A stretch of 64,000 bases of DNA from G963667675 sp963667675 (GTDB lineage: Bacteria > Chloroflexota > Dehalococcoidia > Lucifugimonadales > UBA3495). Where the stretch lies: positions 558,001-622,000 of the forward strand of contig OY763929.1 in NCBI GenBank assembly GCA_963667675.1, in the 5' to 3' direction. Shown here in pieces: positions 26,441 to 39,233 of the stretch. The notes under the pieces are model-generated. The model searched no databases. It saw nothing but the letters and a program-made list of their open reading frames with translations, and was not told the DNA's origin. Numbering within the stretch: the stretch's first letter is position 1; each line of letters starts with the position of its first letter. The position numbers and the translations under genes are program-made.

Positions 26441-29400
26441 ATGGTTTTGTCTCCCGCCAAGAAGGGGCATCCTATTGGTTTGCCTGATATCAAGTCCTAC
26501 TCCCGAATCCTGCAAGGCTTGGACGTTCCCAATCTCATTCAGACTCAGTTGAACTCCTATGAACGGTTCAAGACCGAGGCCTTGGACGAGGTATTCCAGG
26601 AAATCTCCCCAATCGAGGACTACACCGGCAAGAAGTACGAGCTTCACTTCATAGACCATAGTTTCCGGGACCCCAAATATTCGCCCCAGGAGAGCAAGGA
26701 GCGGGAGACCACCTACTCTATGCCCATGTACGTAAAAGCCCAGTTGGTCATGAAGGACACCGGGGAGATTAAAGAGCAGGACATCTTCATGGGAGACATC
26801 CCCATGATGACTCCCAACGGCACGTTCATCATCAACGGCGCCGAACGGGTGGTGGTCAGCCAGTTGGTGCGCTCGCCCGGCATCTACTTTGTTCACGAAA
26901 AGAACCTGGTCAGCGACCGCAATCTGTGCTTTGCCAAGTTGATTCCGTCCCGGGGCGCCTGGCTGGAATTCGAGACCAGCAATAAAGACCTACTGTCGGT
27001 AAAGGTGGACCGGAAGCGCAAGGTCTCCGCGACCACCTTCCTCAGGGCCTTGGGCGTAGCCTCGGATGAGGAGATATTGGCCCTGTTTGAGGACGTAGAC
27101 AACGACGAGAACCATCAGTACATCAAATCGACGCTGGAGCGGGACCCTGCGCCCGATACCCGGGACTTGACATACCGGAACGACGACCTGCGGCTGCTTT
27201 GGGACTGGCTGAGGCCCGACGACGAGTACGACTCCGAATTGGCCAAGCGCATCGCCGACGCCCAAATCGAGTTCTATCGCCGCCTCCGGCCCGGCGAGCC
27301 TCCCAGCCTTGAAAACTCCCGCAACCTGATACGGAGCTTGTTCTTCAGCCCGCGGCGCTACGATCTGGGCCGGGTGGGCCGATATAAGCTGAACCGCCGC
27401 CTGGGCCAGGACGACAACGCCGACCTTATGATTCTGAGTCGGGATGACGTGGTGGCGGTGATCCGCACCATGATTCGCATCAACCAGGGCGACGGGGCCC
27501 CCGATGACATCGACCACTTGGGCAACCGTCGCATCAGGGCCGTGGGCGAGTTGGTGCAGAACCAGGTAAGGGTCGGCCTGCTGCGCATGGAGCGGATGGT
27601 CAAAGAGAAGATGACCCTGGTGGACCCGGAGACCGCTGCCCCCCAGGGCCTGGTGAACATTCGCCCGGTAGTCGCCGCGGTCAGGGAGTTCTTTGGAGGT
27701 TCCCAGTTGTCCCAATTCATGGACCAGACCAACCCACTGGCCGAGTTGACCCACAAGCGCCGTCTATCCGCCCTGGGGCCTGGAGGACTATCCAGGGAGC
27801 GGGCAGGGTTCGACGTGCGCGATGTCCACTTTTCTCACTATGGCCGTATTTGTCCCATAGAAACGCCGGAAGGCCCCAACATCGGCCTGCTAAGCTCGCT
27901 GGCGTCCTATGCCCGGATAAACGCCTACGGATTCATCGAGTCGCCTTACCGCCGCGTCTGCAAGTCCCTGCCGGCGGACTCCCCGGACTTGGCAGGGCGG
28001 GCGGTAACCGCGGAAGTCAAAGACGAGTCGGGCCGGGTCCTGGTCCGCAGGGGGAGAATCATTAGCCGGAAACGGGCCGCCGAGATTAACGAGTTGCCTA
28101 AGGGCACGGAAATACAGGTCAGGCCCTTCGTCGCCGGCGACGATGACGACGTGGTCTACCTTTCCGCCGACCAGGAAGAAACCCACCGGGTGGCCCAAGC
28201 CAACTCCCGGTTGGACCGCCTGAACCAGTTCATCGACGACCGGGTGGAAGTCAGGGTCGGCGAGACCTATACCGAGGCGAGCCCCGACGCTGTAGACCTG
28301 ATCGACGTCTCCCCCATGCAAATCATGAGCGTGTCTGCGGCCCTCATCCCCTTCTTGGAGCACGACGATGCCAACCGGGCCTTGATGGGCTCCAACATGC
28401 AACGTCAGGCGGTGCCGCTCTTGCGCCCGCAGGCCCCGGTGGTGGGCACCGGTATAGAAGACAGGGTGGCCCGGGACAGCGGCCAAATGGTGCTGTCCGA
28501 AGTTGCCGGCTCAGTGACTTCGGTGACCGGCCGCGAGGTGGTGGTCACCGACGAAAAGGGTAGAGATGTTGTCCACCCGGTAATTAAGTTCGCCCGCACC
28601 AACCAGGGCACCTGTTTCGACCAGCGGCCCATCGTGTCAAAAGGCGACGTGGTGCAAGAGGGCGACATCCTGGCCGATAGTTCCTCCACCGACCACGGCG
28701 AGTTGGCCTTGGGCCAGAACGTGTTGGTCGCCTTCATGTCGTGGGAGGGCTACAACTACGAAGACGCCATCATCGTCAGCGAACGGCTGGTAAAAGACGA
28801 CTACTTCACCTCCACCCACATCGAAAAGCACGAGATGGAAGCTCGGGAGACCAAGCTGGGTCCGGAGGAAATCACCAGGGACATTCCCAACGTAGGAGAG
28901 GGAAGCCTGCGCAACCTGGACGAGATGGGAATCATCCGTGTAGGAGCCGAGGTCGGTCCCGGAGACATCCTAGTGGGTAAAGTTACCCCCAAGGGAGAGA
29001 CGGAACTCACCGCCGAAGAGAAGCTGCTCAGGGCAATTTTCGGCGAAAAGTCTCGGGACGTTAAAGACACGTCGTTGCGGGTGCCCCACGGAGAGCGGGG
29101 CAAGGTAATCGACGTCAAAGTCCTGAACCGGGAAAACCGGGACGATCTTCCCCCAGGGGTCAACGACGCCGTGCGGGTGTGGATTGCCCAGACCCGCAAG
29201 ATTTCGGTTGGCGACAAAATGGCCGGCCGTCACGGCAACAAAGGGGTGGTTGCCCGCATCCTGGCGGAAGAAGACATGCCCTTCCTGGCCGATGGGACTC
29301 CCGTTGACGTAATCTTGAATCCCATCGGCGTCCCGTCCCGCATGAACCTAGGCCAGGTGTTGGAGACCCACCTGGGCTGGGCCGCGCATAACCTCGACTT

Positions 29401-30217
29401 CCGGGCCAACACCCCCGTTTTCGACGGCGCCCGGGATGACTCCATAGAGGACGCTCTGGCCAGAGTTTGGTTCGCCCAGCAAGCTGGAGCCCTCAACCCA
29501 GGGCCCGATGACGGGTCGCCCCAGGTCGATTACGCCAAGTTGGACGCCTGGATGACCGAACGGGGCCTGGACGCCAACAGTCTGTTCGACGATTCCGTCC
29601 AGGGGGCAGCGCGGGAAGCATGCCTGCGAATCTGGCTGAAAGAAGAGGCCGGGAAGGACCCGGAAGGTTTGTCTCCCGAGGAAATCCAAGAACTGGTGCT
29701 GGAGATTCACCGGGAGGGGAAGATGGCCCCGCCCACCTTCGGAAGGTTCAAGCTATTCGACGGCCGCAGCGGCGAACCGTTTGACCAACTGGTGACCGTC
29801 GGCAGCATCTACATCCTGAAACTCATTCACTTGGTCGAAGACAAGATTCACGCCCGCTCTACGGGGCCGTACTCCATGATTACCCAACAGCCCCTTGGCG
29901 GAAAGGCCCAATTCGGCGGCCAGCGCTTTGGCGAAATGGAAGTCTGGGCCTTGGAAGGTTACAGCGCCGCTTACAACCTCCAAGAAGTGTTGACCGTCAA
30001 ATCGGACGACGTAGTGGGCCGGGTGAAGACCTACGAGTCCGTAGTCAAGGGCGAGTCTATCGGCCAACCTAGCGTGCCCGAGTCCTTCAACGTTCTCCTC
30101 AAAGAGCTTCAGAGCTTGGGGTTATCTGTGGAGTTGCTTAACGAGGATGAACGGCCGTCATTAACCCAGGGCATTCCCGATGAAACCGACCTGTACCAAC
30201 CGCTGGAGGCTCTTTAA
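26441..30217 (+). CDS. rpoB: DNA-directed RNA polymerase beta subunit
   Basis: This 1258-residue core polymerase subunit contains the rifampicin pocket at about residues 425-445 (FMDQTNPLAELTHKRRLSALG). The Asp, His and Ser most often changed in resistant strains are all present, so the pocket looks sensitive-type. Further landmarks are ETPEGPNIGLL, GSNMQRQAVPL, GDKMAGRHGNKGV and the C-terminal FGGQRFGEMEVWALE that joins beta'. A lineage-specific insertion of about 90 residues precedes PPTFGRFKLFDGRSGE. The start at ATG 26441 has AAGGAG 8 bases upstream. Its last base is the first base of the rpoC start (TAATG), so the two are coupled. Confidence 0.98.
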   Translation: MVLSPAKKGHPIGLPDIKSYSRILQGLDVPNLIQTQLNSYERFKTEALDEVFQEISPIEDYTGKKYELHFIDHSFRDPKYSPQESKERETTYSMPMYVKAQLVMKDTGEIKEQDIFMGDIPMMTPNGTFIINGAERVVVSQLVRSPGIYFVHEKNLVSDRNLCFAKLIPSRGAWLEFETSNKDLLSVKVDRKRKVSATTFLRALGVASDEEILALFEDVDNDENHQYIKSTLERDPAPDTRDLTYRNDDLRLLWDWLRPDDEYDSELAKRIADAQIEFYRRLRPGEPPSLENSRNLIRSLFFSPRRYDLGRVGRYKLNRRLGQDDNADLMILSRDDVVAVIRTMIRINQGDGAPDDIDHLGNRRIRAVGELVQNQVRVGLLRMERMVKEKMTLVDPETAAPQGLVNIRPVVAAVREFFGGSQLSQFMDQTNPLAELTHKRRLSALGPGGLSRERAGFDVRDVHFSHYGRICPIETPEGPNIGLLSSLASYARINAYGFIESPYRRVCKSLPADSPDLAGRAVTAEVKDESGRVLVRRGRIISRKRAAEINELPKGTEIQVRPFVAGDDDDVVYLSADQEETHRVAQANSRLDRLNQFIDDRVEVRVGETYTEASPDAVDLIDVSPMQIMSVSAALIPFLEHDDANRALMGSNMQRQAVPLLRPQAPVVGTGIEDRVARDSGQMVLSEVAGSVTSVTGREVVVTDEKGRDVVHPVIKFARTNQGTCFDQRPIVSKGDVVQEGDILADSSSTDHGELALGQNVLVAFMSWEGYNYEDAIIVSERLVKDDYFTSTHIEKHEMEARETKLGPEEITRDIPNVGEGSLRNLDEMGIIRVGAEVGPGDILVGKVTPKGETELTAEEKLLRAIFGEKSRDVKDTSLRVPHGERGKVIDVKVLNRENRDDLPPGVNDAVRVWIAQTRKISVGDKMAGRHGNKGVVARILAEEDMPFLADGTPVDVILNPIGVPSRMNLGQVLETHLGWAAHNLDFRANTPVFDGARDDSIEDALARVWFAQQAGALNPGPDDGSPQVDYAKLDAWMTERGLDANSLFDDSVQGAAREACLRIWLKEEAGKDPEGLSPEEIQELVLEIHREGKMAPPTFGRFKLFDGRSGEPFDQLVTVGSIYILKLIHLVEDKIHARSTGPYSMITQQPLGGKAQFGGQRFGEMEVWALEGYSAAYNLQEVLTVKSDDVVGRVKTYESVVKGESIGQPSVPESFNVLLKELQSLGLSVELLNEDERPSLTQGIPDETDLYQPLEAL

Positions 30218-33200
30218 TGGTCAGACTGGCTGACAGAACGGATACTCAGAGCACCAACTTCAACGCAATCCGAATTTCCGTCGCCTCGCCGGAACAGATT
30301 TTGAACTGGTCCCACGGTGAAGTTACTAAACCCGAGACAATCAACTATCGCACGCTAAGGCCGGAGAAAGACGGCCTGTTTTGCGAGCGTCTGTTTGGCC
30401 CCACCAAGGACTGGGAATGCTTCTGCGGCAAGTACAAGCGCATCCGTTACCGGGGCGTCGTATGTGACCGCTGCGGCGTCGAAGTAACCCGCTCTAAAGT
30501 ACGCCGGGAGCGCATGGGCCATATTCGGCTGGCCGCGCCGGTGGCCCATATCTGGTTCAGCAAGACCACTCCCAGCCGCCTGGGGCTGCTGCTGGACCTT
30601 TCCCCAAGAAACCTGGAGCGGGTGCTCTATTTCGCTCAACATATCATCGTTTCTGTGGATGAAGAGGTCCGCACAGAAACCATTGAGGAACATCAGGCCA
30701 CCACCGAACGAGAAATCGCCAAACTCCGCGAGGCTGCCCAAGAGCGTCTTGAGGAACTGAACCAGAAGGCCGAAGCCGCCAGGGCTGGTGAAGACGAGGC
30801 TGCCGAAGCCGAGCTTAAGGCCGTTGAAGCGGAAATCGAAGCCTTCACCGCCCAGTTGGAAGCCGAAGAGGCCCAACTGGAAGATCAACTACAATCGACC
30901 ATTGATGAGTTGGAAGACCTGAGAGTTCACCAGTTGATTGCCGAGTCCCGGTTCCGTGAGCTTAAGGACCGGTACGGTGAGGCCTTCCAGGCTGGCATGG
31001 GCGCCGAGGCCATCTTGGACATTCTCAAGACCGTCGACCTTGAGGCGCTACGCGAACAGCTTATCTACGAAATGCAGTCCACCTCTGGCCAACGCCGCAA
31101 AAAGGCCATCAAACGCCTTCGCGTCGTTGAGTCCTACCGCAACAGCGGCAACCGGGTCGAGAACATGATTCTATCGGTCTTGCCGGTGCTGCCGCCGGAA
31201 CTGCGGCCCATGGTCCAGCTTGACGGCGGCCGGTTTGCCACCAGCGACCTGAACGACCTTTACCGCCGTGTAATCAACCGCAACAACCGGCTGCGGCGGC
31301 TGATGGACTTGGGCGCGCCCGAGATTATCATCCGCAACGAAAAGAGGATGCTCCAAGAGGCGGTGGATGCTCTAATAGACAACGGCCGCCGGGGCCGGCC
31401 TATCCAGGGCAGCCACAACCACAAGCTAAAGTCCCTTTCCGACTTGCTGCGTGGCAAGCAGGGGCGCTTCCGGCAGAACCTGCTGGGCAAACGGGTCGAC
31501 TACAGCGGGCGTTCCGTCATTGTCGTGGGCCCGGAACTGAAGATGAATGAATGCGGCCTGCCCAAGAGGATGGCTTTGGAGTTGTTCAAGCCCTTTGTCA
31601 TGCACCGGCTGGCGGTGTTGGGCATTGCTCCCAATATCAAGAACGCCAAGCGGATGGTGGAACGTGCCAGGCCGGAGGTTTGGGATATTCTCGAAGACGT
31701 TATCAAAAACAGGCCCGTGTTGTTAAACCGGGCGCCAACATTGCACCGCTTGGGCATCCAGGCCTTCATGCCGGTGCTGATAGAAGGCAACGCCATCCAA
31801 ATTCACCCCCTGGTCTGCTCGGCGTTCAACGCCGACTTCGACGGAGACCAGATGGCGGTCCACGTTCCCCTGTCCAAGATGGCCGTATTGGAAGCCAGCG
31901 AGGCTATGCTCAGCACCCACAACATGCTCTCCCCCGCCTCCGGCGATCCGCTGGTGGCTCCGACACTGGACATGGTAATGGGATGTTACTACCTCACGCA
32001 GATGCGGGAGGGCGTGCAAGGCGAAGGCTCCCGGTTTTACGATTTCGACGAGGCTCGTATAGCCCATGCCTCCGGCTTGATTGACCTCCAAGCCAAGATA
32101 TTCGTCAATTACGTTGAAGGACACCAGCAAGACGACGCGTCGGAAACAACTCTGGGCCGTTTGATGTTCAAAGAGATCCTCCCCGACTCCGTTGGCCCGG
32201 AGTACTGGAACCGGGTAATGGACAGGGGCAGCCTCAAAGACCTCACTGCCGAGTTGTACCGCGGCCTCAGCAACGAGGAAACGGCCGAGACCTTGGACAA
32301 GATCAAGGACTTGGGCTTCCACTACGCCACGGTTTCCGGGATTACCATCGCCATCAATGACATTCAGGTGTCTGCCAAAAAACCACAAATACTGAACGAA
32401 GCCGCCCAGGAGGTTGACAGGCTGGAAGACCAATACTTGTCCGGCCTCATCTCCGAGGAAGAACGCTATGACAAAACGGTGGAAGCGTGGACTAAGGCTT
32501 CTGACCGGACCACCGAGGAGGTGGAAAAAGAACTGACCAACTACGGCGGCATTGCGGTCATGGCAATGTCCGGCACCAAGGGCAATATTTCCCAGATAAA
32601 GCAGATGGCTGGCATGCGCGGCCTTATGAGCAACCCCAAAGGCCGAATCATCGACTTGCCCATCAAGTCCAGCTTCCGGGAAGGCTTGACTGCGCTGGAG
32701 TATTTCATTTCCACCCACGGAGCCCGCAAAGGCCTGGCTGACACGGCCCTTCGGACCGCCGACAGTGGATATCTCACCCGTAGGCTGATTGACATCGCCC
32801 AGGAGGTCATAGTGCTCGAAGAGGACTGTGACACCCTTGACGCCTATTGGATAGCCGCCCGGGCCGATGACCACCAGGGGACTTCCCTAGCAGACCGGAT
32901 CCTGGGCCGTTTGGCCGCCGCCCCGATTCCTCACCCGGAAACCGGGGAGGTCTTGGTGGACCGCAACGAAGAAATCACCGAAACACTGGCCCATCAATTG
33001 GTGGAGGCCGGAGTGACTGAAGTTCCGGCGCGGTCGCCTTTAACCTGTGAAGCCCACAGGGGAGTTTGCCGTATGTGTTACGGCAGGCTGCCCGCCACGG
33101 GGAACCTAGTCGAAAACGGCCAGGCCGTGGGCATTATAGCTGCCCAGAGCATTGGGGAGCCTGGCACACAGTTGACCATGAGGACCTTCCATACCGGCGG

Positions 33201-34527
33201 CGTCGCCGGACTGGACATTACCAGCGGCCTGCCCCGGGTAGAAGAGTTGTTCGAAGCCCGCGTCCCCAAGGGCGCTGCCATTTTGGCGGACATTGACGGC
33301 GTCGTTGAGATCAATACCGGTGAGGAAGGCCGGCGGTTGCGAATGGTAAGCCGAGAGGAGTTCCGCGAGGACTACCCCCTCCCGGATGACGCCCAGGTGC
33401 TGGTGGAACAGGGAGAGACTGTGGAGCCGGGCATGATCCTGGCCGGAAGCCCCACGACGCCCACCGGGGACGACGGGTCCGAAGCCGAGGAACCCGAACC
33501 CGGCCAACAGGTGGTAGCCAACATCGGCGGTCAGGTCGAATTAGCCCCCGACGCCGTCTCCATAATCTGGGAAGACATAGAAGAGCGAGAATATGTTATC
33601 CCCGCCCACGCCCATATCTTGGTCTCCGATGGAGACGATGTGAAAGCGGGGGACGCCCTCACCGGAGGGCCGCTGAATCCCCATGACATCCTCCACATCC
33701 GCGGCAAGGACGCTCTGCAGCGCTACCTCGTTGACGAGGTGCAGCAGGTATACCTGTCCCAAGGCGTCACAATTCACGACAAGCACATCGAGATCATCCT
33801 TCGACAGATGCTCCGCAGGGTTCAGGTGGAATCCACCGGGGACTGCGACTTCATACCCGGGCAGATGGTGGACAGGTTTGAGTTCCAGGAGAAGAACGCA
33901 AAGATTCTGGCGGAGGGCGGCGAGCCTGCCACGGCCACGCCGGTGTTCCTTGGAGTAACCAGGGCGTCGCTGCTTACCGACAGCTTCCTGTCTGCCGCCT
34001 CGTTCCAGGAGACCACCCGGGTGCTGACCCAGGCGGCCATCAGCGGTTCTCACGACTGGCTGCTTGGCTTGAAGGAGAACGTCATCATCGGGCGGCTGAT
34101 CCCGTCCCGGCTGGAGATACCGGGAATGGCCGAGTTGCTGGAGCCGGAGCCTGCGCCGGAGCTGGCCGCGGGCGGCTGGCTGGGAGTGCCAATCGACAGG
34201 GAAGACGGCGACTTGGACCTGGCCTTCCCCGAAGCGGTCGCCGCGTCCAACGGGGATGTATTCTCCGGCGGCGAGGCGGAGGCAGCCCTCGGCAACCTCG
34301 AAGAAAACGGGAACGTTGCCGAGATAGGAGCCGAGAATGGGTCCCCGGTGACCGAAGTTGCCGAGCCAGAAGACGGCGATGCCTCAGTGGCGGTGGCAGG
34401 GCTTGGCGCTAACGGATCGGGCCAAGAGGAGCAGGAGGAGGACGACAGCCCCGACGTGGAGTTGGCCGCTCCTTCTGAGGACTCAGAGGCCGATGACGGC
34501 CCGGCGGATGGAGAGCCGCAGGAGTGA
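30217..34527 (+). CDS. rpoC: DNA-directed RNA polymerase beta' subunit
   Basis: The 1436-residue catalytic subunit has the first zinc site at Cys68, 70, 83 and 86, the Mg-binding NADFDGDQMAVH at 538-549, and the second zinc cluster around CEAHRGVCRMC. Two additions stand out. A strongly charged Glu/Ala coiled-coil insert covers about residues 155-235. An acidic, low-complexity tail covers about 1307-1436, rich in Glu, Asp, Ala and Gly, beyond the conserved end of the family. The final bases overlap the GTG start of pyrD (GTGA). Transcribed with rpoB. Confidence 0.98.
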   Translation: MVRLADRTDTQSTNFNAIRISVASPEQILNWSHGEVTKPETINYRTLRPEKDGLFCERLFGPTKDWECFCGKYKRIRYRGVVCDRCGVEVTRSKVRRERMGHIRLAAPVAHIWFSKTTPSRLGLLLDLSPRNLERVLYFAQHIIVSVDEEVRTETIEEHQATTEREIAKLREAAQERLEELNQKAEAARAGEDEAAEAELKAVEAEIEAFTAQLEAEEAQLEDQLQSTIDELEDLRVHQLIAESRFRELKDRYGEAFQAGMGAEAILDILKTVDLEALREQLIYEMQSTSGQRRKKAIKRLRVVESYRNSGNRVENMILSVLPVLPPELRPMVQLDGGRFATSDLNDLYRRVINRNNRLRRLMDLGAPEIIIRNEKRMLQEAVDALIDNGRRGRPIQGSHNHKLKSLSDLLRGKQGRFRQNLLGKRVDYSGRSVIVVGPELKMNECGLPKRMALELFKPFVMHRLAVLGIAPNIKNAKRMVERARPEVWDILEDVIKNRPVLLNRAPTLHRLGIQAFMPVLIEGNAIQIHPLVCSAFNADFDGDQMAVHVPLSKMAVLEASEAMLSTHNMLSPASGDPLVAPTLDMVMGCYYLTQMREGVQGEGSRFYDFDEARIAHASGLIDLQAKIFVNYVEGHQQDDASETTLGRLMFKEILPDSVGPEYWNRVMDRGSLKDLTAELYRGLSNEETAETLDKIKDLGFHYATVSGITIAINDIQVSAKKPQILNEAAQEVDRLEDQYLSGLISEEERYDKTVEAWTKASDRTTEEVEKELTNYGGIAVMAMSGTKGNISQIKQMAGMRGLMSNPKGRIIDLPIKSSFREGLTALEYFISTHGARKGLADTALRTADSGYLTRRLIDIAQEVIVLEEDCDTLDAYWIAARADDHQGTSLADRILGRLAAAPIPHPETGEVLVDRNEEITETLAHQLVEAGVTEVPARSPLTCEAHRGVCRMCYGRLPATGNLVENGQAVGIIAAQSIGEPGTQLTMRTFHTGGVAGLDITSGLPRVEELFEARVPKGAAILADIDGVVEINTGEEGRRLRMVSREEFREDYPLPDDAQVLVEQGETVEPGMILAGSPTTPTGDDGSEAEEPEPGQQVVANIGGQVELAPDAVSIIWEDIEEREYVIPAHAHILVSDGDDVKAGDALTGGPLNPHDILHIRGKDALQRYLVDEVQQVYLSQGVTIHDKHIEIILRQMLRRVQVESTGDCDFIPGQMVDRFEFQEKNAKILAEGGEPATATPVFLGVTRASLLTDSFLSAASFQETTRVLTQAAISGSHDWLLGLKENVIIGRLIPSRLEIPGMAELLEPEPAPELAAGGWLGVPIDREDGDLDLAFPEAVAASNGDVFSGGEAEAALGNLEENGNVAEIGAENGSPVTEVAEPEDGDASVAVAGLGANGSGQEEQEEDDSPDVELAAPSEDSEADDGPADGEPQE

Positions 34528-35597
34528 ATGAGCAAGCGAGGGGAACGGGCAATCCGAATCCCCGGCGCGGCCCGTCACCCCAAACCATAGACAAGTCCTG
34601 CGGTTCCAGGAATGCGGACGCCCGGTCCCCAGTAGACCTTTCGGTGGACCTTGCCCCTCATCACGGGCGCCATCTGCATCTCCGCAATCCGGTGATGATC
34701 GCCTCGGGCACATTCGGCTACGACGGCTACGGCCGGGGCCTAACCCCAGACATGGACCTGTCCCGGCTGGGAGCGGTCATCCCCAAGACGGTCACGCGCC
34801 TGCCCCGGCAGGGGAACCCCGAGCCCAAGTGGCACCCGGCTTCGTTCAGACAAGGCATGGAAGACGGGGAGACCGTCCTCCTCAACTCCATAGGGTTGAC
34901 CAATCCGGGAATCGAGGCGACCCTATCCGACTTGGCTCCCGTCTGGCAAGGGTACGGCACTACGGTGTTGCTCAGCCTCTCGGCCGACAGCGCGGAACAG
35001 TTCGGCGAGATGGCGGCGATGACCCGGGGCGTCGGCGGATTTCAGGCCCTGGAACTCAACCTGAGCTGCCCCAATGTGGAAAACGGGGCCATGTTCGGCT
35101 ACCAGGCCGGACTTACCCAGGAAGCCGTGGCGGCGGTAAAGTCCAACACGGAGTTGCCGGTAATAGCCAAGCTGGCGCCCAACGTGCCGGACATTACCGA
35201 GATAGCCAGAGCCGCCGAGGCCGGCGGCGCCGACGCGTTGACCATCTCCAACACTCTGCCGGCTATGGCGATAGACGTAGACACCCGCAAGCCGGTCCTC
35301 GGCGGGATCACCGGAGGACTGTCGGGGCACGGGCTTAGGCCCGTGTCCGTAGCCTTGGTGTACCAGACGGCCCGGGTCGTAAACATACCCATCATCGGCG
35401 TGGGAGGCATATTCTCGGCCAAGCATGCCCTGGAGTACATCGTTGCGGGCGCTTCCGCCGTTCAGGTCGGCAGCGCCAACCTGACGGGGCTATGGGCCCC
35501 CTTCCGCATACTGGACGAGCTTACAGAGTACCTACAGGCTTCGGGAGTCCGCAGCATAGGGGAGTTGGTCGGCAGCGCGCAGCCAGTTGCGGCGTAG
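34524..35597 (+). CDS. pyrD: Dihydroorotate dehydrogenase, class 1B-like
   Basis: The flavin TIM-barrel enzyme oxidises dihydroorotate to orotate in pyrimidine synthesis. The catalytic-base cysteine is in ELNLSCPNVENG, and the FMN-binding loops (NPVMIASGTFGYDGYG, GVGGIFSAKHALEYI) are present. Read from GTG 34524 it has 357 residues, overlapping rpoC by four bases. The first 40 residues lack family similarity, so GTG 34644 (followed by DLAPHHGRH) is an equally good start. Class 1B enzymes use a PyrK partner, and no pyrK is adjacent. Riding behind rpoBC is unusual for pyrD. Confidence 0.92.
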   Translation: MNEQARGTGNPNPRRGPSPQTIDKSCGSRNADARSPVDLSVDLAPHHGRHLHLRNPVMIASGTFGYDGYGRGLTPDMDLSRLGAVIPKTVTRLPRQGNPEPKWHPASFRQGMEDGETVLLNSIGLTNPGIEATLSDLAPVWQGYGTTVLLSLSADSAEQFGEMAAMTRGVGGFQALELNLSCPNVENGAMFGYQAGLTQEAVAAVKSNTELPVIAKLAPNVPDITEIARAAEAGGADALTISNTLPAMAIDVDTRKPVLGGITGGLSGHGLRPVSVALVYQTARVVNIPIIGVGGIFSAKHALEYIVAGASAVQVGSANLTGLWAPFRILDELTEYLQASGVRSIGELVGSAQPVAA

Positions 35598-35713
35598 CAT
35601 AGGTTGCATTGTTGGTTGCTCGACCCCCAGCGCGGAAGCAACGAGAGCGAAATTTCACAGTTAGAATTCGGCGGCTAGGCCTTAACACGGCAACCGCCGG
35701 CACCCCTCCGCAT

Positions 35714-35722
35714 GGAGGTGAT
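35714..35722 (+). promoter_or_regulatory. Strong ribosome binding site deciding the secA start
   Basis: GGAGGTGAT is fully complementary to the 16S 3' end. It lies 4 bases before ATG 35727 and directly overlaps an in-frame upstream ATG (35712), which is therefore unlikely to be used. Confidence 0.8.
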
Positions 35723-35726
35723 AAAT

Positions 35727-38342
<2,616 letters not shown>

Positions 38343-38399
38343 CCGTCTTTCCGCATTACGGGTGCACCCTTCCCAACAGTCGGGCGGCGGGACGTTAGA

Positions 38400-39215
38400 C
38401 TAGTCCGTACTTCGCCCGGTCCGCCGCCAATAGTCCCACGGTTGCGCGCGCTGCCGGGACGGCCAGACCGGCTGCCGCGACACCAGCTTGAACGCCACCG
38501 CCATGACTGCTCCGGCGACGAAGCCGCCCACATGGGCGAAGAAAGCTACGTTCACGTCGTCCGATATCGCCAGTGACCCGAACCCCTGGACCAACTGCCA
38601 AGCGAACCACAGTCCCAACAGGGCCACGGCATGCAGCCGGACTACGGTGATGATAAAGAAGACGATCAATGTGTTTACCCGGTTGAACGGGTAAAGCAGC
38701 ATGTATGCGCCCATTACCCCGGAAATAGCCCCGCTTGCCCCTATCAAGGGCCGTAGGGAGTCGGGATCGATGGCCAGGTGGCTGAGGGCCCCTGTCACTC
38801 CCGCCAGCAGGTAGAAGACCAGGAACTTAAAGGATCCCAGCCAGTCTTCCACGTTGACGCCGAACACCCAAAGGAACATCAGGTTGCCGGCCAAGTGGAA
38901 GAAGCCGCCGTGGATGAACATGGATGAGAATAGTGTGGCCCACGTGGGCAGGGGAGTCTCTATGTCCATCCGTGCTAACCCGCTTTCAGTAAGGACTAGC
39001 TGATGGGTGCGGGCTATCCCCTGGCTCAGCTCGTTGGGAATGAATCCCCATTTGGCGAAGAACGCGACGATGTCCATGTCACCGCCGCCGCTGAGCAGGC
39101 CGAATCCTCCCAAGTACAACTCATACAAGAAGACGAGGATATTGGCTGCGATGAGGACGAGGGTTACTGCGGGGAAAGACTTACGCCGGACGTCGGAATC
39201 GGAGAAGGGGAACAA
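38400..39215 (-). CDS. Rhomboid-family intramembrane serine protease
   Basis: The 271-residue protein has six to seven membrane segments. The catalytic Ser lies in GASGAISGVMGAY, and the paired His in FFAHVGGFVAG. The N-terminal WxxMFIHGGFFHLAGNL segment (SSMFIHGG) is the rhomboid HGG box. It cleaves membrane helices of substrates that cannot be predicted. The start is TTG 39215, which matches the family N-terminus (MFPFSDSD, RKSFP); no good ribosome binding site was found. It lies 18 bases after the GNAT gene. Confidence 0.9.
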   Translation of the reverse strand: MFPFSDSDVRRKSFPAVTLVLIAANILVFLYELYLGGFGLLSGGGDMDIVAFFAKWGFIPNELSQGIARTHQLVLTESGLARMDIETPLPTWATLFSSMFIHGGFFHLAGNLMFLWVFGVNVEDWLGSFKFLVFYLLAGVTGALSHLAIDPDSLRPLIGASGAISGVMGAYMLLYPFNRVNTLIVFFIITVVRLHAVALLGLWFAWQLVQGFGSLAISDDVNVAFFAHVGGFVAGAVMAVAFKLVSRQPVWPSRQRAQPWDYWRRTGRSTD

Positions 39216-39233
39216 CGAGAAACCGTTCCGGGT

